Assembly: GCA_017881645.1 (NCBI GenBank)
Contig: JADGQQ010000145.1
Span: 1-7,300, forward strand
Length of the DNA: 7,300 nucleotides
From: Clostridia bacterium
GTDB lineage: Bacteria; Bacillota; Clostridia; Saccharofermentanales; Saccharofermentanaceae
Direction: 5' to 3'
This document shows, piece by piece, positions 1 through 6,095 of the stretch. Numbering within the stretch: position 1 is the stretch's first letter; each line of letters begins with the position of its first letter. The position numbers were made by a program, and so were the translations under genes. A model generated the notes under the pieces. The model ran no database searches and was not told the origin of the DNA. It saw only the letters and a list, made by a program, of their open reading frames with translations.

Positions 1-44
1 CCAGCGTGACAGGCTGGCATTCTAACCAACTGAACTACTGCGCC
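1..44 (-). tRNA. tRNA-Asp (anticodon GUC), 3' part cut off by the window edge
   Basis: Read on the minus strand, the 5' acceptor half GGCGCAG is followed by TA, a D arm (GTTC/GAAT around AGTTGGTTA), and an anticodon arm with stem CCAGC/GCTGG and loop CTGTCAC. The anticodon is GTC, decoding Asp. Only the first 44 nucleotides lie in the window; the variable loop, T arm and 3' acceptor strand are beyond position 1, so acceptor pairing cannot be checked. It sits 4 bases downstream of tRNA-Val and is almost certainly co-transcribed with it. Confidence 0.93.
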
Positions 45-48
45 ATTA

Positions 49-124
49 TGGTGGGAACAACAGGGCTCGAACCTGTGACCCTCTGCTTGTAAGGCAGATG
101 CTCTCCCAGCTGAGCTATGCTCCC
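49..124 (-). tRNA. tRNA-Val (anticodon UAC) with encoded CCA
   Basis: A complete 76-nt cloverleaf can be drawn. The acceptor GGGAGCA pairs with TGTTCCC (one G-U); the D arm is GCTC/GAGC; the anticodon stem TCTGC/GCAGA encloses loop CTTACAA; the T arm is ACAGG-TTCGAGC-CCTGT; the discriminator is A, followed by an encoded CCA. The anticodon TAC (coordinates 91-89) reads valine codons. Base 37, next to the anticodon, is A (coordinate 88), which is the position modified by TrmN6-type enzymes, and a trmN6 homologue lies in the same window. It is the first gene of a tRNA operon transcribed toward the left edge. Confidence 0.97.
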
Positions 125-139
125 GAAACCGATACTGGA

Positions 140-158
140 GCGCTCATTTTCGGAGCGC
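140..158 (-). other. Hairpin at the 5' end of the tRNA operon transcript
   Basis: On the minus strand GCGCTC and GAGCGC form a perfect 6-bp GC-rich stem with a 7-nt loop (CGAAAAT). The hairpin starts within a few bases of the expected transcription start given the -10 box at 171-166, and ends 15 bases before the tRNA-Val 5' end. It has no T run, so it is not an intrinsic terminator. A role in leader stability or in processing of the precursor is an inference. Confidence 0.5.
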
Positions 159-165
159 AATTGGA

Positions 166-194
166 AGTATACTGGATACGCTATGGCTTGTCAA
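166..194 (-). promoter_or_regulatory. Strong sigma-A promoter for the tRNA operon
   Basis: The minus strand has a perfect -35 TTGACA (194-189), a 17-bp spacer and -10 TATACT (171-166, 5 of 6 consensus). This is the best promoter in the window and fits the high expression expected of tRNA genes. It lies about 30 bases beyond the tatD stop codon, so the tRNA operon can be expressed independently of metG-tatD. Confidence 0.9.
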
Positions 195-223
195 CAATAA
201 AACACGAGGTCCGTATGCAATTA

Positions 224-1027
224 TCATATTCCAAAAAGCTGACATGCATTATTCATCGTAATCGCAGCCATTTCTTCCGGTAATATGCCTTTTAGCTCTG
301 CCATCTTCTCAAGTACATACTTTACATAGGCCGGTTCGTTCCGCTGTCCCCGAAAAGGAATTGGCGTCAGGTAGGGGCAATCCGTCTCAATCAGCAGGCG
401 GTTCAGGGGAGCCATCCGAATCACTTCAGGAGCCCGCCGGCTGTTCTTGAATGTTATCGGTCCGTCAAATCCAAGATAGAATCCGTATGCGAACAGTTTC
501 TCAGCAACTTCTTCACTTCCGGAAAAACAGTGGCAGACGCCCGGTACCGGACGAAGCCGCCCTTTGGCATGAAATTCTTCAAGAATCAGAAGCGTATCCT
601 GGGTTGCATCCCGTTCATGCAGAACAATGGGAATATCCATTTCAAAAGCAAGATCCAGCTGTCTGCGGAACACGTCTTTTTGTTCTTCGCGCGGAGAGTG
701 GTCATAAAAATAGTCAAGTCCGATTTCACCCAGAGCAACGATGCGGTTTACGGATCGATCGACAAGCCATTTCCGGAGCTGTTCATGTATCCCGTCCGAG
801 TAATGTGACGCTTCATGAGGATGAATCCCCACGGTACACCAAAGCTCCAATTCCGGGGTATTCTTCTCTTTTGCGATGCGGATTGAGTCCACGCAGTCTC
901 CGAAAGCGGCGCTGGCCAGAATGATCCGGGTCAGTCCCGCATCTTTCGCCCGCAGCAGCACCTGATCCAGGTCAGCGGCATATCGCTCGTCGTTCAGGTG
1001 TGTGTGTGTATCGATCAGGTGCATCAT
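224..1027 (-). CDS. tatD: TatD-family metal-dependent DNase / hydrolase (YabD type)
   Basis: A TIM-barrel hydrolase of the TatD family, 267 residues from the first ATG, the usual length. Visible metal-site motifs: D6-T-H8-T-H10 near the N-terminus, GEIGLDYF with E101, H137 (VLHERDA), H166 (CHCFSGS) and D216 (ETDCPYLTP). Family members are two-metal nucleases with 3'-5' exonuclease activity, linked to DNA repair or turnover; the substrate here is inferred from family. The start overlaps the metG stop as ATGA, and two ATGs stand in tandem (1027 and 1024). There is no clear ribosome site upstream, so translation is probably coupled to metG. The frame stays open further upstream inside metG, but those codons lack family similarity and were left out. 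No terminator is visible after its stop. Confidence 0.95.
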   Translation of the reverse strand: MMHLIDTHTHLNDERYAADLDQVLLRAKDAGLTRIILASAAFGDCVDSIRIAKEKNTPELELWCTVGIHPHEASHYSDGIHEQLRKWLVDRSVNRIVALGEIGLDYFYDHSPREEQKDVFRRQLDLAFEMDIPIVLHERDATQDTLLILEEFHAKGRLRPVPGVCHCFSGSEEVAEKLFAYGFYLGFDGPITFKNSRRAPEVIRMAPLNRLLIETDCPYLTPIPFRGQRNEPAYVKYVLEKMAELKGILPEEMAAITMNNACQLFGI

Positions 1028-2988
1028 GATATTTCGGCACCCGGGCTGCAAATTCCATCCACGGTGACGAGTTTGTATCCTTCCGGCGAATCGGCGCACA
1101 GGAGCATACCGCATGATTCCAGACCGCGCATTTTCCGGGGAGCCAGATTGGCAATAAATACGACCTGTTTTCCGATCAGATCCCCGGCCTTATAATATTC
1201 GGCGATTCCGGAGAGAATCTGCCGTCCACCCATTCCATCGTCCAACTGTATGCAAAGAAGTTTGTCCGATTTCGGGACTTTCTCGCAGGAAATCACGCGG
1301 CCGACCTTCAGGTCGATTTTTGCAAAATCCTCGATCGCAATCTCAGGCTTGACCTGAACCTGCGGTATCTCAGCCCCGGCTCCGGCCTGCGGATTATCGA
1401 TTTTCTTCTGGCTGTCCAGAACCTGATTGAGTGCATCGATTTCCTTGTCCAGATCAATTCTCGGGAAAATGACATCCCCTTTAGAAACGGTAACATCGGG
1501 ACGAAGAACATCTCTCTCCCCTGCCTTTGCCCATTGTGTATCCTCCGGAGACGCACCGATCTGACGCCAGACTTCCGGCATTGTGTTCGGCATAACAGGG
1601 CTCAGCAGCGTGCTGGCAATACGGATCGTCTCAAGCAGATTATAGAGAACGGAAGCCAGTCTCGCCTTCTTCGCATCCTCTTTCGCAAGAACCCATGGAG
1701 CCGTCTCGTCAATGTATTTATTGGCTCTGGAAATCACTTTGAAAACTTCTGCGATGGCAACGGACAGATGAAGATTCTCAAAATTCTCCTCAACAAGCGC
1801 CTTGAGCGCATCAGACATACCCAGAAGCTCTTCATCTACAGGTGCCGGTTCTCTTTCTTCCGGCAGCGTACCGCCAAAATATTTGATCACCATGGCGACG
1901 GTTCTTGAGACAAGATTTCCGAGGTCGTTGGCCAAATCGCTGTTAATCCGCTGGATCATCATTTCGTTGGAAAAGGCGCAGTCCGCACCGAAAGGCATTT
2001 CACGAAGGAGATGATACCGGAGTGCATCCACACCATAGCGATCGGCAAGTATAAAGGGATCAATGACGTTTCCCGTTGATTTCCCCATCTTGCTGCCGTT
2101 AAAAGTAATCCAACCATGACCGTAGATCTTCTTCGGCAGCGGAAGATCGAGCGCCATCATCATCGCCGGCCATATGATCGAATGGAATCGAACGATTTCT
2201 TTGGCCATCATGTGGATATCTGCAGGCCAGTATTTGTCGAAATCATCGTATTTTTCGTTGAGATACCCCAGCGCTGTAATATAGTTTGAAAGGGCATCAA
2301 TCCAGACGTAAACAACATGCTTGTCATCGAACGACACCGGAACGCCCCATGTGAAGCTGGTTCTGGATACACACAGATCCTCGAGACCCGGCTTAATGAA
2401 GTTATTCACCATCTCGTTCACACGGGAAGCCGGCTCAAGGAAATCCTTTGTCTCATCCGTCAGAAGCGCTTCGAGACGGTCGGAAAACACAGACAGCCGA
2501 AAGAAATAGGCTTCTTCTCTCGCGTCCACGACTTCCCGCCCGCAGTCAGGGCATTTCCCGTCAATCAGCTGACTTTCCGTCCAGAAAGATTCATCCGGAG
2601 TGCAGTATTTGCCGACATATTCACTCTTGTATATATACCCTCGATCGTACAGTTCCTTAAATATCTTCTGAACGGACTCAACATGATAGTCATCTGTCGT
2701 CCGGATAAACCGGTCATACGTGATCCCGATCCGTTTCCACAGGCGTTGAAAGTTCGCTACGATACCGTCTACATAGGCCTGCGGAGATATGCCCTCTTCC
2801 AGGGCTTTCTTCTCAATCTTCTGGCCGTGCTCGTCCGTTCCGGTCAAAAACATCACGTCAAATCCCTGCATGCGCTTGTACCGGGCAATGCAGTCACACG
2901 CCAAAGTGGTATAACAATGTCCGATATGCGGATTCCCCGACGGGTAATATATGGGTGTTGTAATGTAAAACGGTATTTTCCCGGTCAT
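1024..2988 (-). CDS. metG: Methionyl-tRNA synthetase with C-terminal tRNA-binding domain
   Basis: Cytoplasmic class I synthetase charging tRNA-Met and initiator tRNA, 654 residues, the standard length of the form with a C-terminal extension. Domains in order: Rossmann catalytic core with HIGH signature (H21-I-G-H24); zinc-knuckle insertion with C129-T-P-D132 and C146-P-D-C149; KMSKS loop as KMGKS (300-304); helical anticodon-binding domain (about 370-520, with APWVLAKE); and a Trbp111/EMAP-II-like OB-fold tRNA-binding domain from about residue 548 to the end. The start ATG has an AAGGGGG ribosome site 7 bases upstream. Two details stand out: the second knuckle cysteine is Asp, and the third KMSKS residue is Gly; both may be clade traits. 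The gene has its own promoter and a short leader, with no room for a T-box, and overlaps tatD by 4 bases. Confidence 0.98.
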   Translation of the reverse strand: MTGKIPFYITTPIYYPSGNPHIGHCYTTLACDCIARYKRMQGFDVMFLTGTDEHGQKIEKKALEEGISPQAYVDGIVANFQRLWKRIGITYDRFIRTTDDYHVESVQKIFKELYDRGYIYKSEYVGKYCTPDESFWTESQLIDGKCPDCGREVVDAREEAYFFRLSVFSDRLEALLTDETKDFLEPASRVNEMVNNFIKPGLEDLCVSRTSFTWGVPVSFDDKHVVYVWIDALSNYITALGYLNEKYDDFDKYWPADIHMMAKEIVRFHSIIWPAMMMALDLPLPKKIYGHGWITFNGSKMGKSTGNVIDPFILADRYGVDALRYHLLREMPFGADCAFSNEMMIQRINSDLANDLGNLVSRTVAMVIKYFGGTLPEEREPAPVDEELLGMSDALKALVEENFENLHLSVAIAEVFKVISRANKYIDETAPWVLAKEDAKKARLASVLYNLLETIRIASTLLSPVMPNTMPEVWRQIGASPEDTQWAKAGERDVLRPDVTVSKGDVIFPRIDLDKEIDALNQVLDSQKKIDNPQAGAGAEIPQVQVKPEIAIEDFAKIDLKVGRVISCEKVPKSDKLLCIQLDDGMGGRQILSGIAEYYKAGDLIGKQVVFIANLAPRKMRGLESCGMLLCADSPEGYKLVTVDGICSPGAEIS

Positions 2989-2995
2989 GAAAGAA

Positions 2996-3002
2996 CCCCC
3001 TT
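2996..3002 (-). promoter_or_regulatory. metG ribosome binding site
   Basis: AAGGGGG on the minus strand, separated from the ATG at 2988 by 7 bases (TTCTTTC). It fixes the metG start. Confidence 0.8.
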
Positions 3003-3004
3003 GC

Positions 3005-3023
3005 TGGATAAACTACATATCCA
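3005..3023 (-). other. Short hairpin at the 5' end of the metG leader
   Basis: TGGATA and TATCCA form a 6-bp inverted repeat around a 7-nt loop. It lies between the -10 box and the ribosome site and would begin roughly at the predicted transcription start. It is too small to be a T-box or S-box. It may be a 5' stabilising hairpin, an operator half-site pair, or chance. Confidence 0.35.
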
Positions 3024-3026
3024 ATG

Positions 3027-3055
3027 ATTATAGCGAAAAGGAATTCCATTTACAA
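3027..3055 (-). promoter_or_regulatory. Sigma-A promoter for metG-tatD
   Basis: The minus strand shows -35 TTGTAA (3055-3050, 4 of 6), a 17-bp spacer and a perfect -10 TATAAT (3032-3027). It begins immediately after the stop codon of the upstream EAL gene, giving a leader of roughly 30 bases. No terminator separates the EAL gene from it, so metG may also receive read-through transcription. Confidence 0.75.
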
Positions 3056-3056
3056 A

Positions 3057-5219
3057 TCAAATTGAAGGCCGACCCTGCTTATAGCCGTTCTTAAAATATT
3101 TCGATTCAAAAACGGATGTTGAAACCGGTTTTCCAAAATAGAATCCCTGAAATGAATCCGCCTTCAGGTCCCGTATGAAGTCAGCCTGGCCGATCTCTTC
3201 AATGCCTTCGATACAGACGCTTCTTGAGATACTGTGCGCCAGAAGAATGATCGCAGAAATAAAGCTGTGGTTAAAACGGTCTCTTTGAATATCCTCAATG
3301 AACGCGCGGTCTATCTTTATCACATTCACAGGCAGCTCCCGCAGATAATTCAGGGATGAGTACCCGGTTCCGAAATCATCCAGCGCGATTTTCACCCCGC
3401 CGTTTCTCAGTCGGATCAAATTCTGCCGGCATATTGAGATGTTTCGCATAAGGGATGTTTCGGTTATTTCCAGAATCAGATTGTCGGGACTCATCGAGTA
3501 TTTCTTAAGCATCCTGAAGACACTCTCCGAATAGGTCGGACGCATCAGATCCTCCGCTGTAATATTGATGTGAATAAGGAATTGCGGGTCGACGCCGGCA
3601 TCCAGCCACTCGCTGCATTGCCGGATTCCCTGTTCAAGAACCCACTCGCTCATATCATCCATATATCCGGTCGCTTCGAGACCTGCAATGATCTTCTCCG
3701 GTTTAATGATTTCATTTTCATGGGAAAGCCATCGCAGAAGCGCCTCGGCACCGATCAGGCTTCCCGAAGCCGCATCAACGAGCGGCTGATAATACATCTG
3801 AAATCCTTCGCGCTTATTTCGTAAAGCCTTCGTTAACTGAAATTCGAAGTCGAGCTTCTCCTTAAGTTCTCTTTTATCCGAAGGAACGTAAATTGCGTGT
3901 TTCGTCCATTTTTCTTTTTTAATCTTATGCAGCGTTATTTCTGCATTCGCCAGGAGTTCGTCCGCTGAACTGCCGCAGGAAGGAAAAAGTGCAGCGCTCA
4001 TGGAAAACGATGTATATATGGCGTCCTGACCGATCATGACCGGATTGGCTGTTTCCTGCTGCAGAAATTCCATAAAACTCTGCACCTGCAGCCGCGTTGC
4101 GTGCGGCCATAAAATACAGAAGGAATCAATATGGATATGAAATAGGATTCCCTCGGCCGGAAGACGGTCCGATAGCATTTGTGACAATCCTTTCAGAAGT
4201 TCGTCTCCGGTCTTTCTTCCGAATCTGTCATTATATGTATGAAACCCTTTAATATCGAGCAAGACAATCGCAGCAGACATGACGTAACGGTTATGGATCA
4301 TTTTTTCAATATCAAGCAGAAGTCTTCCTCTGCCCGGAAGTTCTGTTATTTCATGAAGGATACATGATTTGTCTACATTTTCACGTATTTGATTCATTTC
4401 ACTGAGATTAAAAAGATTGCCGGCAATCATTTTTGCCTGTCTGCTCGCATCAAAAAACGACTTGCATCGGCAAGAGATCCAGACACGGCTGCCATCGGGC
4501 CTCTGCAGGCGGAATTCCGTCGAATATTTACCGGTCTTCCCCTCAATCATCTGTTCGACCGAGTCCCGCAGTCGCTGCCGGTCTTCAAATACAACAAACG
4601 GAAAAATGCTTGCCAGAAGATCTCCTTCAAACTCCAGTTTTGCATCCGGAAGAAGCTGTCGGAGATTCTCGGAATATCGGGTCTCGTGCGTCTTCAAATC
4701 AGCGAAAAAAACAATGGCGGAAGAACCGTCAATGATGTTCTTATGCTGGATTTCCCAACGAACGCGATGCGTGATGTCGATCAGATGACCCACTAAGTTT
4801 CCGCCGCTTCCTTCAATATGAATTTCCGATATACCGGCGAACTGCACCCAAAACACTTTGCCTTTTTCGGTAAGCAGCCGAAAATCCCTGCGCAACGACT
4901 CCCGGTCTTTATTCTTGACCCATGCGAACGCCTGATCAAAAATCCGGACATCATCCGGATGAATAAATTCATAGATACCTGTTGCGGGCTTCTCAATATA
5001 TGGCTTCGCAATGCCAAGCGCGCTCATCAGGTTCGAGTTCACATAACAAATGTCTTTATTGCTGTCATAATAGAATGCATATTCACAAAGACCGTCTTCC
5101 AAAAACTGCGAAAGCAAATGATTAGGGGATGGGATTATTGAATCGGGATGAACGGGTATCTCGTCTCCGTCGATACGCGATACAAACGATGCTTCGTGCA
5201 AGGTCAAATTCTCCTCCAT
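3057..5219 (-). CDS. PAS-PAS-GGDEF(degenerate)-EAL c-di-GMP phosphodiesterase, soluble
   Basis: A 720-residue protein predicted to hydrolyse cyclic di-GMP to pGpG in response to a signal sensed by its PAS domains. Rough layout: PAS 1 (44-152, with HPDD at 87-90), PAS 2 (165-280), GGDEF domain (288-445), EAL domain (470-710). The GGDEF domain keeps D322 and N330-D331 of its substrate half, but the signature reads H-I-D-S-F (363-367), so cyclase activity is very unlikely; it may bind GTP as a regulatory domain. The EAL half has E492-A-L, N552, E584, D614-D615 (DDFGTGYSS), K635, E671, E674 and Q691, the full set expected for an active phosphodiesterase. No signal peptide or membrane segment is present from the chosen start. 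ATG 5219 was chosen for its GGAG site 6 bases upstream; the hydrophobic stretch coded before it lies partly in the rsmI-to-start gap and has no ribosome site. It starts 38 bases after rsmI with no convincing promoter between, so it is probably co-transcribed with rsmI. Confidence 0.93.
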   Translation of the reverse strand: MEENLTLHEASFVSRIDGDEIPVHPDSIIPSPNHLLSQFLEDGLCEYAFYYDSNKDICYVNSNLMSALGIAKPYIEKPATGIYEFIHPDDVRIFDQAFAWVKNKDRESLRRDFRLLTEKGKVFWVQFAGISEIHIEGSGGNLVGHLIDITHRVRWEIQHKNIIDGSSAIVFFADLKTHETRYSENLRQLLPDAKLEFEGDLLASIFPFVVFEDRQRLRDSVEQMIEGKTGKYSTEFRLQRPDGSRVWISCRCKSFFDASRQAKMIAGNLFNLSEMNQIRENVDKSCILHEITELPGRGRLLLDIEKMIHNRYVMSAAIVLLDIKGFHTYNDRFGRKTGDELLKGLSQMLSDRLPAEGILFHIHIDSFCILWPHATRLQVQSFMEFLQQETANPVMIGQDAIYTSFSMSAALFPSCGSSADELLANAEITLHKIKKEKWTKHAIYVPSDKRELKEKLDFEFQLTKALRNKREGFQMYYQPLVDAASGSLIGAEALLRWLSHENEIIKPEKIIAGLEATGYMDDMSEWVLEQGIRQCSEWLDAGVDPQFLIHINITAEDLMRPTYSESVFRMLKKYSMSPDNLILEITETSLMRNISICRQNLIRLRNGGVKIALDDFGTGYSSLNYLRELPVNVIKIDRAFIEDIQRDRFNHSFISAIILLAHSISRSVCIEGIEEIGQADFIRDLKADSFQGFYFGKPVSTSVFESKYFKNGYKQGRPSI

Positions 5220-5225
5220 GACACA

Positions 5226-5229
5226 CTCC
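5226..5229 (-). promoter_or_regulatory. Ribosome binding site deciding the EAL-protein start
   Basis: GGAG (within TTGGAGTG) on the minus strand, 6 bases before ATG 5219. Upstream in-frame ATGs at 5246 and 5312 have no comparable site, which argues for the 720-residue product. Confidence 0.7.
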
Positions 5230-5257
5230 AACAACAAAAATAACATATATGATAAAA

Positions 5258-6094
5258 TTAGTTTAACATTCTTATTACATATGCGTAAACTGTTTTTCGG
5301 GATTCGTTCCATTCTTTCGACAATCGCAGTGATATTTCTTTTGTCGATAAGCCAGCATCCTGCAGTTCTTTAATGCGCAATTCCCGATCCTGATCCGTCA
5401 GAACTCGCGCCTCTTCCAGCACAGGAGGTTCGCCTCCGGAAATCACCAGAACAAATTCGCCTCGCGGAGGCGTTTGAAGAAAATATTCTCTGGCTTCCCT
5501 GATGGTCAGCCGAAGAACTTGTTCGTATTTCTTCGTAAGTTCCCTGCATACTGCAATGTTCCGTTCCCCCAGCCCGATCGCAATCATATCTTCAAGGGTT
5601 CGGATGATACGGTGCGGTGCTTCATACAGAATGAACGTGAACCTGTGCTGCAGAAGTTCCTGCAGTCTTTGTTTTCTCTCTTTTCCGTCTGATGGCAGAA
5701 AACCTTCAAAAAAGAATCTCTTCGCGTCCAATCCCGACAAAGCGAGGGCTGAAATCCCTGCAACCGGGCCGGGAATAACCTGAACATCAAGCATTGCCTC
5801 CGCACAGTCTCTTACAAGTTCTTCGCCCGGATCGGAAATGCACGGCATTCCGGCATCTGAAACCAGCGCTATATTTTGTCCGTCCCGCAGCAGGGAGAGT
5901 ATCAGCAGACCTTTTTGCGTACGGTTGTGTTCGTGATAGCTGATCAATTTCTTCTTAATGCCGAGCCCCGAAAGCAGAAGCCCTGTACGTCTGGTGTCTT
6001 CACAGGCCACCGCATCCACAGATGTCAGAACCTCGATGGCCCGGGGGGACAAATCCGACATATTTCCAATGGGTGTTCCAACCAGATACAGCAT
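5258..6094 (-). CDS. rsmI: 16S rRNA (cytidine-1402-2'-O)-methyltransferase
   Basis: A 278-residue SAM-dependent methyltransferase of the tetrapyrrole-methylase fold, at the normal family length. It is expected to 2'-O-methylate C1402 in the decoding centre of 16S rRNA. Motifs visible: N-terminal LYLVGTPIGN (2-11), CEDTRRT (31-37), SYHEHN (52-57), VSDAGMPCISDPG (78-90), VIPGP (106-110), LYEAPHR, and a small C-terminal helical domain typical of RsmI. The loop usually read as SDAGTP has Met83 in place of Thr, a mild variation. The start is decided by AAGGAG 6 bases upstream, coded within the last codons of trmN6; only one base separates the trmN6 stop from this ATG, so translation is likely coupled. 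In B. subtilis a small GIY-YIG gene (yazA) sits between the two; it is absent here. Confidence 0.96.
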   Translation of the reverse strand: MLYLVGTPIGNMSDLSPRAIEVLTSVDAVACEDTRRTGLLLSGLGIKKKLISYHEHNRTQKGLLILSLLRDGQNIALVSDAGMPCISDPGEELVRDCAEAMLDVQVIPGPVAGISALALSGLDAKRFFFEGFLPSDGKERKQRLQELLQHRFTFILYEAPHRIIRTLEDMIAIGLGERNIAVCRELTKKYEQVLRLTIREAREYFLQTPPRGEFVLVISGGEPPVLEEARVLTDQDRELRIKELQDAGLSTKEISLRLSKEWNESRKTVYAYVIRMLN

Positions 6095-6095
6095 A

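Noticed and set aside
140..158. The leader hairpin as a terminator for tatD.
   Set aside because: It has no T run and lies downstream of the consensus tRNA promoter, so it would stop the tRNA transcript instead.
451..924. A 157-codon plus-strand open frame opposite tatD.
   Set aside because: No domain or plausible ribosome site; composition is that of an antisense shadow of the tatD codons.
1028..1114. An upstream extension of the tatD frame inside metG.
   Set aside because: The family begins at the M-(M)-HLIDTHTHL segment; the extra 29 codons are out-of-frame metG coding sequence.
2317..3027. A 236-codon open frame on the plus strand, antisense to the metG N-terminal half.
   Set aside because: It lies wholly opposite a strongly conserved gene, has no recognisable domain, and its protein looks like a frame shadow rich in Arg, His and Ile.
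3041..3048. The palindrome GGAATTCC within the metG promoter spacer.
   Set aside because: At 8 bp and not extendable, it is expected by chance and offers no support for an operator.
5220..5257. A possible promoter for the EAL gene in the AT-rich gap after rsmI.
   Set aside because: TATCAT- and TATATG-like hexamers exist, but none has a -35 box with correct spacing.
5220..5312. An N-terminal extension of the EAL protein containing a hydrophobic stretch (LILSYMLFLLLECV) that could be read as a membrane anchor.
   Set aside because: It overlaps the end of rsmI and the AT-rich gap, and its upstream ATGs lack ribosome sites, while ATG 5219 has GGAG at good spacing. The hydrophobic run is explained by AT-rich DNA.
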